DNA from: Oceanobacillus profundus
Lineage (GTDB): Bacteria > Bacillota > Bacilli > Bacillales > Amphibacillaceae
Length of the DNA stretch: 64,000 nt
Reading direction: 5' to 3'
Assembly (NCBI RefSeq): GCF_003515705.1
Contig: NZ_QWEH01000001.1
Location: 310,001-374,000, forward strand
Shown: positions 45,252 through 54,154 of the stretch, piece after piece
Numbering within the stretch: position 1 is the stretch's first letter
Layout of the letters: each line of letters opens with the position of its first letter
The notes under the pieces: model-generated
What the model was told of the DNA's origin: nothing
Database searches by the model: none
Seen by the model: the letters and a program-made list of their open reading frames with translations, nothing else
Position numbers and translations under genes: made by a program

Positions 45252-45644
45252 TTACTCTCCCTTCTTATAGCTCATGAGAATGTTATGGAAGATTTCTTCA
45301 ATCTGCTCAATCGTATAGTTATAACTCATTGCTGTTTCTATAGATCTTTCAATTGTTTCATAGACAGAGTTTATCTTGACTTGCTGTTTCAAGGCGTCCT
45401 CAATGTCACATACAAATGTCCCTTTTCCTTGCTTCGTTTCAATAAATCCTTGATATTCTAAATTTTGATAGGCACGTCGAATCGTAATCACACTTATTTC
45501 AAGATCCTTTGCAAGTCCCCGAATAGATGGAAGTGCTGTACCTGCTTGAATATGCCCACTAGCGATTAATGCCTTTAACTGATGTTCGATCTGATGGTAT
45601 ATAGGTTCACGTGATTCGTTGGAAAGATGAATCGGCAGCTGCAA
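45252..45644 (-). CDS. ytrA: GntR-family repressor, YtrA subfamily
   Basis: The 130-residue protein, the same length as B. subtilis YtrA, has a GntR winged HTH (residues 8-75: REPIYHQIEHQLKALIASG, then LPSIRGLAKDLEISVITIRRAYQNLE) and only a short helical C-terminal tail for dimerisation. YtrA regulators repress ABC operons that respond to wall-active antibiotics such as ramoplanin or vancomycin. I chose TTG 45644 because AAAGGGG then lies about 10 bp upstream; GTG 45653 is too close to it. A likely operator lies before the operon (46416-46443). Confidence 0.82.
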   Translation of the reverse strand: MQLPIHLSNESREPIYHQIEHQLKALIASGHIQAGTALPSIRGLAKDLEISVITIRRAYQNLEYQGFIETKQGKGTFVCDIEDALKQQVKINSVYETIERSIETAMSYNYTIEQIEEIFHNILMSYKKGE

Positions 45645-45674
45645 AGCACACACCCCTTTCTAAAAGACATTAGC

Positions 45675-46394
45675 TTAAAGATAATCAAGCTTTTCCATCG
45701 TTTTTTTCAATGAACGTGGCCAATAAAAGAAACCACATGCAGCAAGGAGGATGGATACAATAGCTGATAGGAGCGGAAATTCTTGCGCAATTCGAATCGT
45801 CCATTCCACAAAACCTACATCTAACACTGCATGAAAGAGCGTTAAGATTGCTGCTCCAAGAAGTATAAAAAAGAGACTAGATCCTAATAATGTTTTCCAA
45901 TTGATAATATCTCCTCCATCACTTGTAGGTAAGAAGAATCCAATATATATACTAATTGCTAGCCATATAATAACGAAAGCAAGATAGGCACTAAACCCCA
46001 TGTTTCGGACTTCCGGTGTCAGTATGTACAAGCATAGTAGTAAGGTGAGCTGAAACGGAAAAGAATAAAAAGAGTGAAAGATAAATCGGCTCTTCACAAT
46101 GACATTTTTTCTGATTGGCAGCTGTTGAAGCATAATAAAGGAAGGAGATGCCCAGATCTCTCCGCTAATTTTCTGTACATGGGATTCTTTTGGTTTTATC
46201 CAAGCCGGGAAAAGAAGAAAGATAACGATGAACAAAATATCCCCTACAATTGTTGTACCCCCTTCAAAGATAGGGAGGAATGCAAATACGATTACGATAT
46301 ATAGCAAACAAAGTGTATAGGTAAAGACAGCGTGCTTTGAAAAGTTCTTCCATTCCGTCCCAGCTAACCAGAAAGCTTGTTTCCATTCTTTCAT
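45675..46394 (-). CDS. membrane protein, ABC permease-like
   Basis: The 239-residue protein has six hydrophobic helices and no catalytic motif, consistent with an ABC-2-type permease partner for the YtrB-like ATPase two genes downstream. It is the first gene of the operon, behind GGAGGT. Its N-terminus WKQAFWLAGTEWKNFSKHA is amphipathic, as in such permeases. Exact family uncertain. Confidence 0.65.
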   Translation of the reverse strand: MKEWKQAFWLAGTEWKNFSKHAVFTYTLCLLYIVIVFAFLPIFEGGTTIVGDILFIVIFLLFPAWIKPKESHVQKISGEIWASPSFIMLQQLPIRKNVIVKSRFIFHSFYSFPFQLTLLLCLYILTPEVRNMGFSAYLAFVIIWLAISIYIGFFLPTSDGGDIINWKTLLGSSLFFILLGAAILTLFHAVLDVGFVEWTIRIAQEFPLLSAIVSILLAACGFFYWPRSLKKTMEKLDYL

Positions 46395-46415
46395 AACAAA
46401 TACCTCCTAACTGTT

Positions 46416-46443
46416 ATACTGTGTATATCTATATGAACAGTAT
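46416..46443 (-). promoter_or_regulatory. probable YtrA-type operator
   Basis: ATACTGT (46416-46422) and ACAGTAT (46437-46443) form a perfect 7-bp inverted repeat with a 14-bp AT-rich spacer, 22-50 bp before the first gene of the operon. YtrA-family repressors bind widely spaced inverted repeats of this kind within their own promoter. Confidence 0.6.
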
Positions 46444-46601
46444 ATGACCTAGAAACATTTCTGTCAATAATAATTCTAGTTAAAAGAGAAGGTGGGAATA
46501 GCCTGGCTAAAGCATTAGTATGGGGATATCTGGATTTCTTCAATCTGAATAGCTATAGAAACCAACCTCGTTCACAATTTAGTCACAACTTTGTTTCTGA
46601 A

Positions 46602-46619
46602 TTGTGAACACATTCACAA
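46602..46619 (+). promoter_or_regulatory. Rex-type redox operator upstream of doxX
   Basis: TTGTGAACACATTCACAA is a perfect match to the Rex consensus TTGTGAA-N4-TTCACAA. GTTCACAATT at 46570-46579 forms a further inverted copy with AATTGTGAAC (46600-46609). It lies 125 bp before the DoxX gene and close to likely -10 elements (46647-46657). Rex represses in low NADH/NAD+ and lets go when NADH rises. Confidence 0.72.
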
Positions 46620-46744
46620 ACTTGTTTTCATCTTGAAAAATTCTGTTATGATATAAGTGTAGTAAGGAAACACCTTTACAATATATTGTGAAATGATGAA
46701 CAAGCAAACAAATCAAAATAAGAATATAAAAGGAGATGGATGGA

Positions 46745-47263
46745 ATGATTATGAATTTTATTCGTAACAGTAAAGTAGCTGCAGGTATTTGGACTTTCTT
46801 AAGAATTTATATTGGTTACCAATGGATGACAGCAGGTTATGGAAAAATTACTGGTGGACAGTTTGATGCAAGTGGATTTATTCAAGGAGCAATTGCAAAC
46901 TCTACTGGTGAAGGAGCAACTGTTCAAGCGTGGTGGGGAACATTTCTTGAAGCTGTCGCATTGCCACAGGCTGAATTGTTTACGTACGCGGTTATGTGGG
47001 GAGAGCTGTTAGTAGGTATCGCACTTATCCTAGGAATTTTTACAAACTTTGCAGCTTTAATGGGAATTACAATGAACTTTGCGTTCCTTTTCAGTGGAAC
47101 AGTAAGCACCAATGCACAAATGGTAGTAATCACTGTATTCCTTCTGGCTGCTGGTTATAATGCAGGCAGATATGGTTTAGATAGATGGATTCTACCATAC
47201 TTGAAACAAACAATCCAAAGCAAAAAGCATAAAGTAGACAAAGAAGTTGCTGTTGCATCTTAA
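46745..47263 (+). CDS. DoxX-family membrane protein
   Basis: The 172-residue protein has four hydrophobic helices and the DoxX motifs RIYIGYQWMTAGYGKI and MWGELLVGIALILGIF. DoxX proteins are quinol-linked membrane subunits found with thiosulfate:quinone oxidoreductase or with redox-stress genes (e.g. CatD of B. subtilis). ATG 46745 lies 9 bp after AGGAG; ATG 46736 is too close to it. It stands alone behind a Rex-type operator, suggesting a role when respiration is limited (inference). Confidence 0.85.
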   Translation: MIMNFIRNSKVAAGIWTFLRIYIGYQWMTAGYGKITGGQFDASGFIQGAIANSTGEGATVQAWWGTFLEAVALPQAELFTYAVMWGELLVGIALILGIFTNFAALMGITMNFAFLFSGTVSTNAQMVVITVFLLAAGYNAGRYGLDRWILPYLKQTIQSKKHKVDKEVAVAS

Positions 47264-47271
47264 AAGTGAAA

Positions 47272-47317
47272 AAAACGCCTTACAAGGGAGCCACCCTTGT
47301 AAGGCGTTTTATTTTTT
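47272..47317 (+). terminator. terminator of the doxX gene
   Basis: AAAACGCCTTACAAGGG (47272-47288) pairs perfectly with CCCTTGTAAGGCGTTTT (47294-47310), followed by ATTTTTT. Confidence 0.95.
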
Positions 47318-47586
47318 ATAATTGAAATAAATCCAGCCATCTCAGAAAATAACCATCATATTGAACTTGAACCATCAGGCCAAACCCAATCCACTTCCAC
47401 TAACAAACAATCGCTATTTCAAAATAGAATCCCTTTACGAAACTCATACCAATCTCAACAATAGGACTTTCGATTTTCGTATCTAAACTTAGCTAGTACA
47501 AATATAGGATTCTTGCCCAAATATGTTTAACTACCTCTCAGATTGTGAAACATTAGTAATATAACCTTAAAAAAGGAGAGGACATA

Positions 47587-48201
47587 ATGAAACGTTGGGC
47601 AATAATCGCTTTCGCATTAATCTTAGCTGCAGTACTAACGGCTTGTGGAAATACGGAGGATGAGACAGATACAGGAAATGAAAATGATGCACCTGCTGAG
47701 GACGATGCGACCAATGAAAATGGTGCAGAAGATCCAAATGCAACGGCGGAGGAAGAGGTCTTGGTTTCCTTAAAAAACGCAGAAGGTGAGGTAGTTGGAA
47801 CAGCAACGCTAACTCCTGCGGATACGGGAGTAGACATCAAATTAGAAGGGGAAAACTTACCACCCGGAACAAAGGGCTTCCATATTCATGAGGTTGGACA
47901 ATGTGAGCCCCCGGATTTCGAATCTGCTGGTTCCCATTATAATCCGGCAGATGCTGAGCATGGATTTGACCATACAGATGGTCCGCATGCAGGTGATTTA
48001 GAAAATATTGAAGTGGCTGATGATGGTACAGTAACAGCTGAAGTAACGGCTGATATGCTTACATTGGACAAAGATGGTGAAAATACATTATACACAGAGG
48101 AAGGAACAGCATTGGTCATTCACTCTGAAGCAGATGACTACACGTCCCAACCTGCTGGTGATGCGGGAGATCGTATCGCATGTGGCGTGATTGGTGAGTA
48201 A
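47587..48201 (+). CDS. sodC: lipoprotein Cu-Zn superoxide dismutase
   Basis: The 204-residue protein has a lipobox LTAC (Cys20), an acidic Asp/Asn-rich linker (residues 22-58) and a Cu-Zn SOD domain (about 59-204). Ligands are visible: His-x-His in GFHIHEVGQC, His in AGSHYNP, His in AEHG, His and Asp in GPHAGDL, and His in LVIHSEADD, with the active-site Arg in GDRIACGVI and the Cys pair. The set looks complete, unlike B. subtilis YojM, which is known to lack copper ligands. It would remove superoxide at the outer face of the membrane. AAAGGAGAGG precedes the ATG. Confidence 0.88.
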   Translation: MKRWAIIAFALILAAVLTACGNTEDETDTGNENDAPAEDDATNENGAEDPNATAEEEVLVSLKNAEGEVVGTATLTPADTGVDIKLEGENLPPGTKGFHIHEVGQCEPPDFESAGSHYNPADAEHGFDHTDGPHAGDLENIEVADDGTVTAEVTADMLTLDKDGENTLYTEEGTALVIHSEADDYTSQPAGDAGDRIACGVIGE

Positions 48202-48209
48202 GTAAACCC

Positions 48210-48237
48210 TTGAATTTGGTCCGATTTTGTGTATAAT
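48210..48237 (+). promoter_or_regulatory. promoter of the gdn riboswitch operon
   Basis: TTGAAT (48210-48215), a 16-bp spacer and TATAAT (48232-48237) lie just upstream of the guanidine-I riboswitch. Confidence 0.7.
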
Positions 48238-48261
48238 CGAAAGTAATTGCATAGGAAAAAG

Positions 48262-48352
48262 GTTTTCTAGGGTTCCGTAGCAACCGCTAGTCTGGTCCGA
48301 GAGAAAACCCACAGTAGTAAACTGTGTCACGGAAGGATAAAAGCCTGGGAGA
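48262..48352 (+). promoter_or_regulatory. guanidine-I (ykkC) riboswitch
   Basis: The conserved blocks occur in order: CTAGGGTTCCG (from 48269), CTGGTCCGAGAG (48293-48304), CACGGAAGGATAAAAGCC (from 48330) and CTGGGAGA. These are the hallmarks of the ykkC class that senses guanidinium. The 3' AAGCCTGGGAG block is also the left arm of the terminator, so guanidine binding should prevent termination and switch on the two SMR exporter genes downstream. Confidence 0.95.
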
Positions 48353-48396
48353 AACTGTATTAACAGTCGCTCTTAGGCTTCTTTTGTTTTTTTTTG
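48342..48396 (+). terminator. guanidine-controlled terminator
   Basis: AAGCCTGGGAG (48342-48352) pairs with CTCTTAGGCTT (48371-48381) with two G-U pairs and an inner ACTGT/ACAGT stem, followed by a long T run (48383-48396). Confidence 0.92.
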
Positions 48397-48488
48397 GACA
48401 GAATAAGCGTACATGTTAACCGCAGTGGTTGCCATTTTTGATGAAGGGCGGTTTTCTTAGCAAAAATAAAGGTGGAGGTGCTGTTTTA

Positions 48489-48830
48489 ATGAATTCGAAC
48501 TGGGTGAAGGTTTTTATTGCAGCTTTCTTTGAAGTGTTTTGGGTGATTGGGTTGAAGCATGCATATGATTTTTGGACATGGGTCGGTACAGCAATTGCTA
48601 TTTTTGTTAGTTTTTATTTAATGATAATGGCTGGACGAAAGCTGCCCGTTGGAACGGTTTATGCCGTATTTGTTGGACTCGGGACGGCCGGTACCGTGTT
48701 CTCTGAAATACTATTCTTTGGAGAACCGTTTGAATGGAGCAAAATACTTCTAATTTTACTCTTATTAGCAGGTGTGATTGGCTTGAAATTAGTCACGGAT
48801 GAAAAGGTTCAGGAAGGGGAGGCTTCTTAA
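48489..48830 (+). CDS. gdnC: SMR-family guanidinium exporter subunit
   Basis: The 113-residue protein has four transmembrane helices of the small multidrug resistance family; the essential membrane Glu is in [17 protein letters not shown]. Behind a guanidine-I riboswitch, such pairs (YkkC/YkkD) export guanidinium in exchange for protons. I chose ATG 48489 after GGTGGAGGTG; a longer frame overlaps the leader. Its stop overlaps the next start (TAATG). Confidence 0.92.
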   Translation: MNSNWVKVFIAAFFEVFWVIGLKHAYDFWTWVGTAIAIFVSFYLMIMAGRKLPVGTVYAVFVGLGTAGTVFSEILFFGEPFEWSKILLILLLLAGVIGLKLVTDEKVQEGEAS

Positions 48831-49144
48831 TGGCATGGGGAGCTTTAGTTTTAGCAGGATTATTTGAAATGTTTGGGGTCGCAATGATTAATAAATTACA
48901 TCAAGACCGAAGTTGGCAAGCCCTTGCCTTATTATTTGGCGGATTTGGGGCAAGTTTTATATTCCTTTCTTATGCAATGGAAACATTGCCGATGGGGACT
49001 GCCTATGCCGTATGGACAGGAATCGGTGCTTCGGGCGGTGCAATACTTGGCATGATCTTATACGGGGAGTCAAAAGACTGGAGACGAATATTATTTATAG
49101 CAATGGTTCTAGGAGCAGCAGTTGGCTTGAAATTAGTCTCTTAA
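48830..49144 (+). CDS. gdnD: SMR-family guanidinium exporter subunit
   Basis: This is the second, 104-residue SMR subunit, with Glu in AGLFEMFGVAMINKLH and four helices. Paired SMR proteins such as YkkC/YkkD function as antiparallel heterodimers. The ATG overlaps the gdnC stop by one base, so the two are translated together. A terminator follows. Confidence 0.92.
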   Translation: MAWGALVLAGLFEMFGVAMINKLHQDRSWQALALLFGGFGASFIFLSYAMETLPMGTAYAVWTGIGASGGAILGMILYGESKDWRRILFIAMVLGAAVGLKLVS

Positions 49145-49207
49145 TGCGCTAGGGATAGATATTAGAAATGAAAGAGGTCGGGTTGTAACTGACCATGATA
49201 AGTGAAA

Positions 49208-49257
49208 AAAATGGTTCCAATCATCTGCAGTTGATGGCTGGGGCCATTTTACTTTTT
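49208..49257 (+). terminator. terminator of gdnCD
   Basis: AAAATGGTTCCA (49208-49219) pairs with TGGGGCCATTTT (49239-49250) with two G-U pairs and an inner ATCA/TGAT stem, followed by ACTTTTT. Confidence 0.85.
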
Positions 49258-49460
49258 AGCTTACTCTGGTTTTATTTCAACATCCATATATAAACAGCTA
49301 TTTCCCTGGTTTTATATGAATGCAGGCCATTAAAGTCTTTTAGCTAGCAAGCACAAGGATCTTGTCTCATGAAAAACTTCGTAACTCGAATTGTTTACAT
49401 GTTAATTTTATATGGACTCCTGTATAATAGAATGTTAGCAAAGAAGAAAGGAAGGCGTTT

Positions 49461-50648
49461 ATGCGTCCGAAATTTAATATAAAATCAGCAGAAACTCGTG
49501 AGAGAATATGGACACGTGATTTTGTGTTTATTTGTGCAGCGAACTTTTTTGTGTTTCTAGGCTTTCAAATGACACTTCCAACGCTCCCGTTATTTGTAAA
49601 AGAGTTAGGTGGCAGTGATCAGTTAGTCGGAATAGTTGTAGGGATTTTTACATTTTCTGCATTGATTTTTCGCCCGTATGCAGGTCATGCCCTCGAATCA
49701 AAAGGAAGAGGATTTGTCTACATGATTGGATTAGCAATCTTCGTTCTATCTGTTGGTGCTTATGCTTTTATTGCCAGTATTGTGCTGCTGTTTGTCATCC
49801 GAGTCGTACAAGGAATTGGCTGGGGACTATCAACAACGGCCGGAGGAACGATTGCGACCGATATAATCCCACCTGATCGTCGAGGGGAAGGGATGGGTTA
49901 TTTTGGATTATCCGGTAACCTGGCACTTGCATTCGGTCCAGCTCTCGGATTAACGTTAGTAGGGATTATCTCCTTTTCAGAGCTTTTTCTTATTTGCGCT
50001 GTACTTGGATTCATCGCGTTTATTATTGCTTCCCGTATACATTATAAAAAAGTTGACCAATCTGAGCATAAAACCGCTACAGTTGCGTTTGATATTTTTG
50101 AAAAAACAGCACTACAGCCATCCGTCTTATTATTTTTTATTACCGCGACATTTGGGGGAATCGCGACATTTCTTCCAATTTATGCGATTGAACAAAACGT
50201 AGAGGGAATTCAACTTTATTTTCTTGTCTATGCTATCTTTTTAATGATATCTCGGACGTTTTCAGGACAAATCTATGATCGAAAAGGGCATCTATATGTA
50301 TTTTTACCAGGGACAATACTTATATTTATAGCAATGCTCTTGTTAGCATGGCTCCCTAGTACGACCGCTTTACTGATTGCTGCTGGATTATATGGTCTAG
50401 GATTTGGCAGCGTGCAGCCAGCATTACAAGCCTGGTCAGTTGAAAAGGCTCCTAATCACCGAAAAGGAATGGCGAATGCAACCTTCTATTCTTTTTTTGA
50501 TTTAGGAATCGGGATTGGAGCCATTGCCTTTGGTCAGTTTGCATATTTCTTAGGTTATGGATCCATTTACATTGCTTCAGCTGTATCGGTACTGCTGTCC
50601 ATGCTGTTATACATTTACTTATATATGAAAGCAAAAAGACGGGTTTAA
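49461..50648 (+). CDS. MFS transporter (DHA1-like)
   Basis: The 395-residue protein has twelve hydrophobic helices. The MFS loop motif is seen as FRPYAGHALESKGR between helices 2 and 3, with RVVQGIGWGLSTTAGGTIATDIIP typical of drug-efflux members (YwoG-like). It probably exports a small molecule or drug; the substrate is unknown. GGAAGGCG precedes the ATG. It stands alone. Confidence 0.85.
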   Translation: MRPKFNIKSAETRERIWTRDFVFICAANFFVFLGFQMTLPTLPLFVKELGGSDQLVGIVVGIFTFSALIFRPYAGHALESKGRGFVYMIGLAIFVLSVGAYAFIASIVLLFVIRVVQGIGWGLSTTAGGTIATDIIPPDRRGEGMGYFGLSGNLALAFGPALGLTLVGIISFSELFLICAVLGFIAFIIASRIHYKKVDQSEHKTATVAFDIFEKTALQPSVLLFFITATFGGIATFLPIYAIEQNVEGIQLYFLVYAIFLMISRTFSGQIYDRKGHLYVFLPGTILIFIAMLLLAWLPSTTALLIAAGLYGLGFGSVQPALQAWSVEKAPNHRKGMANATFYSFFDLGIGIGAIAFGQFAYFLGYGSIYIASAVSVLLSMLLYIYLYMKAKRRV

Positions 50649-50839
50649 GAAAACACGCCCGATTGTACGCCATAGAGTACTTCTATGCGTAATATTTACT
50701 TTGAGGTCTGTTGAATGCCAGGTTCTGCGTGGATTGATTAGGATAATTTCACAATTACAGCTCCCTCGTTTACAATAAACCTAAAGAAATTTTATACTGG
50801 ATTTTTTGAACATCCTATAGAAGGTAGGTTACTCATATT

Positions 50840-53800
50840 TTGAAAAAAATAAGTGATATTAATATCCAAAAATTATTTCCGTCAACCATTTATAAGCGCG
50901 GAAAAGATTATTATAAACAAAATAAAGTGAGCGATCTTTTATATGATATCAATTACCAAGTTTGGACGGCCACAGTTCATGGTTCAGAGGATTACTTTGT
51001 AGAAATCAATATGAAGGATTATACAAATGGATCGATTGATACGTATTGCGATTGTCCTGCTTTTGAAACCTTTGGCACGTGTAAACATATTGCAGCTACC
51101 TTAATGCAAATTGCGAATAAGGAGCAGGCTATTCCAAATGCTCCATCCAAGCCAAACTATCAGCTGACAAATAAGTTTATACAGGCATTACGTACGCTGC
51201 CACAGCAAAATGCACAGCCAGAGATTTTACCAAATAAACTACCGATGCATGTAGAATACCATTGCAGCTGGGGATTCGACCAACAATTACAAATCGAATT
51301 ACGAACAGGCGAGAAACATTGCTATGTTGTTAAAGATGCTTACCAATTTCTCGTTAACATATTACAAGGAAACGAATACTACTTTACAAAAAAATTCATC
51401 TTCCATCCTGATACGCATTATTTTCTGCAAAAGGATTTGGAGCTATTTGAAATGCTCTTTGCGATTAAACGGAATGAGGAAATGTATCAGGGATATAGCA
51501 GATTTCATTACGAAGGTAATAGTGGTGATAAACGCTATATTGCAATTCCCCCACTTACAGCAAAGGAGCTGCTTGAAAAGCTTTCGGAAAGAGATTTCAC
51601 AGTAGAAACACAGCAGAAAAGCTTTCAGCATATCGGAGTGGAGAAGGATACGCTGCCGTTTCGCTTTTCACTAACGAAAAGTAATCAAAATGACCTGCTA
51701 ATGAAGATGTCAGACGCAACAGATGCAATGTATTTTCCTTATTATGAAATGATATTCCATGAAGGGGTCTTTTATTATCCGACGAAAGACCAGGTACAGG
51801 TTCTTGAAGAAGTTACAAAGTTCGGCATGGACGAATTACAATTACCGATTCCAAAGGAACAAGCTGACGTCTTTTTATCAGAAGTACTTCCATCATTAAA
51901 AAAGATTGGTGGGGTAGAGGTATCAGAGTCAATCACAGAAGAGATAATTCAAGTACCTTTACGTGCAAAATTGTATTTGGAAGTAAAAGGCGATTGGATT
52001 ATTGGAAAGTTGGAATACCATTATGGTGATCAGTTGATTGATCCATTTAATGGGCGAAAGGATAATGATCGACTTATTATTCGTGAGGTGGAAAAGGAAC
52101 AGCAAATTATGCAGCTGATTGAGCAAGCTAACTTCCATTATAATGGGAAAGAGCTCTATATTGAAGCGGATGAGGAAGAGCTGTATGACTTTCTGTATTA
52201 TATCCTGCCACGATTAGATAAAGAAGTGGAACTGTTTTTTACATCAGAAATTCGAGGAATGATTATTGAAAACGAACTCAGTCCGAGTACGAGTGTACGT
52301 CTAGAAGGTACATCGAACCTATTAGAAATTGGCTTTGATATTAATGGGGTTAATGATTCCGAAATCAACCAAATTTTAAATGCAGTAATCGAGAAAAAAC
52401 GCTATTATCGTTTAGGAAGTGGTGAATTACTGTCACTAGAAGGAGAAGAATTTACTTCTATAAAACGTTTATTTGACGAGATGCAAATTCATAAAAATGA
52501 CTTGCTGAATGGGCACGTCCAGATGCCGGTATACCGAGGAACACAGCTAGATGAGCTAATCGATACGAAAAAGAACTACGATCCATCCTTTCGACATTTG
52601 CTGCATCAGTTGAAGTCTCCAGAAGAACAAGTATACGAGCTGCCAGAACAGCTGCAAGCGTCTTTAAGAAATTATCAGATGACTGGTTTCAGGTGGTTTA
52701 AGTCCTTGAGCAACTATCACCTCGGTGGAATCTTAGCAGACGATATGGGACTTGGAAAAACCTTACAAAGCATTGCGTATATCGCGTCAGAGAAAGAGCA
52801 GAAAGGTGCTGAACCAAATCTGATTATAGCTCCTTCCTCGGTCGTTTATAACTGGAAGAATGAATTTGAGAAATTTGCTCCACATTTGTCTGTCGTTGTA
52901 CTTACAGGAAGCCCTGAGGAACGACAACAATTGATTGAGGCTTCAATAGGTACCGATGTTTGGATTACTTCCTATGCAACGTTAAGGCAAGACATTGAAA
53001 TTTATCGGGAATTTTCATTTCAATCCATGATCTTGGATGAAGCGCAATATATTAAAAACTATGCAACGAAAACCTCACAAGCCATTCGGGAAATAAAAGC
53101 TGCACGTCGATTTGCGTTAAGTGGAACACCGATTGAGAATTCAATCGATGAGCTATGGGCTATTTTCCAAGTTGTTTTGCCAGGACTTATGCCAAATCAA
53201 CGGAGTTTTAAGCAGTTATCGAACGAAAAAATTGCAATGATTACACGGCCATTTATATTGCGAAGACTGAAAAAGGATGTGCTGAAAGAGCTGCCAGATA
53301 AGATTGAATCTGTTCATGTCTCGGAGCTGACAAAGGAACAAAAGGATTTATATGTCGGTTATCTAAGACAGGTACAGCAGGAAGCAGCACAATCAATGAA
53401 GGAAAGTGCTTTCCAACAAAACAGGATGAAAATTCTTGCTGGATTAACCCGTCTTCGTCAGCTTTGCTGTCACCCTTCGTTATTCATTGAAAATTATGAA
53501 GGCTACTCTGGGAAGCTGGAACAATTGATGGATACCGTGAAAACAGCGATTGAAAGTGGAAAACGTATGCTGATTTTTTCCCAATTTACAAGCATGCATG
53601 AGATTATTAAAGAACGACTAGAAAAAGAAGGGTTTGGCTATTTTTATCTTCATGGGCAAACCCCTGCAAAAGATCGCGTTGAGATGAGTGAACGATTTAA
53701 TAATGGCGAAAATAGTATTTTCCTTATTTCTCTGAAAGCTGGTGGGACAGGGTTAAACTTGACTGGAGCTGATACGGTCATTTTATACGACTTATGGTGG

Positions 53801-54019
53801 AATCCTGCTGTAGAGGATCAAGCAACCGGACGTGCACACCGATTTGGTCAAAAAAATGTCGTGCAAGTCATTCGTCTTGTAACAGAAGGAACGATCGAGG
53901 AAAAAATTTATGATCTGCAGCAGAAAAAGCGTGAGCTGATTGACCAAGTTATTCAGCCTGGAGAAACAATGCTTTCTAGCTTGAGTGAGGATGATATTCG
54001 CCAGTTGTTAAGCTTATAG
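50840..54019 (+). CDS. ywqA: SWIM zinc-finger SNF2-family helicase (YwqA-like)
   Basis: The 1059-residue protein has an N-terminal SWIM finger (CDCPAFETFGTCKH, residues about 75-90), a large SNF2-associated middle region (about 150-580), and a two-lobed SNF2 ATPase (about 605-1055). Motif I is DDMGLGKTLQ, motif II LDEAQYIKN, motif III ALSGTPIENS, and motif VI QATGRAHRFGQ. It uses ATP to move on DNA, probably in repair or RNA polymerase-related remodelling. TTG 50840 has GAAGGTAGG 12 bp upstream. It is monocistronic with its own terminator. Confidence 0.92.
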   Translation: MKKISDINIQKLFPSTIYKRGKDYYKQNKVSDLLYDINYQVWTATVHGSEDYFVEINMKDYTNGSIDTYCDCPAFETFGTCKHIAATLMQIANKEQAIPNAPSKPNYQLTNKFIQALRTLPQQNAQPEILPNKLPMHVEYHCSWGFDQQLQIELRTGEKHCYVVKDAYQFLVNILQGNEYYFTKKFIFHPDTHYFLQKDLELFEMLFAIKRNEEMYQGYSRFHYEGNSGDKRYIAIPPLTAKELLEKLSERDFTVETQQKSFQHIGVEKDTLPFRFSLTKSNQNDLLMKMSDATDAMYFPYYEMIFHEGVFYYPTKDQVQVLEEVTKFGMDELQLPIPKEQADVFLSEVLPSLKKIGGVEVSESITEEIIQVPLRAKLYLEVKGDWIIGKLEYHYGDQLIDPFNGRKDNDRLIIREVEKEQQIMQLIEQANFHYNGKELYIEADEEELYDFLYYILPRLDKEVELFFTSEIRGMIIENELSPSTSVRLEGTSNLLEIGFDINGVNDSEINQILNAVIEKKRYYRLGSGELLSLEGEEFTSIKRLFDEMQIHKNDLLNGHVQMPVYRGTQLDELIDTKKNYDPSFRHLLHQLKSPEEQVYELPEQLQASLRNYQMTGFRWFKSLSNYHLGGILADDMGLGKTLQSIAYIASEKEQKGAEPNLIIAPSSVVYNWKNEFEKFAPHLSVVVLTGSPEERQQLIEASIGTDVWITSYATLRQDIEIYREFSFQSMILDEAQYIKNYATKTSQAIREIKAARRFALSGTPIENSIDELWAIFQVVLPGLMPNQRSFKQLSNEKIAMITRPFILRRLKKDVLKELPDKIESVHVSELTKEQKDLYVGYLRQVQQEAAQSMKESAFQQNRMKILAGLTRLRQLCCHPSLFIENYEGYSGKLEQLMDTVKTAIESGKRMLIFSQFTSMHEIIKERLEKEGFGYFYLHGQTPAKDRVEMSERFNNGENSIFLISLKAGGTGLNLTGADTVILYDLWWNPAVEDQATGRAHRFGQKNVVQVIRLVTEGTIEEKIYDLQQKKRELIDQVIQPGETMLSSLSEDDIRQLLSL

Positions 54020-54028
54020 GTGATTGGT

Positions 54029-54071
54029 GGCAGTGGGGAAATCACATAACTTTCCCTACTGCCTTATTTTG
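54029..54071 (+). terminator. terminator of the SNF2 helicase gene
   Basis: GGCAGTGGGGAAA (54029-54041) pairs with TTTCCCTACTGCC (54051-54063) with one G-T mismatch, followed by TTATTTTG. Confidence 0.9.
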
Positions 54072-54154
54072 TTTGGGCGAGGTCTCGGAATATGTTTGCT
54101 TTGTTGTAAATCAGGGAACGATATAGATAAACTTACGAAAGGATGTACAAGTCT

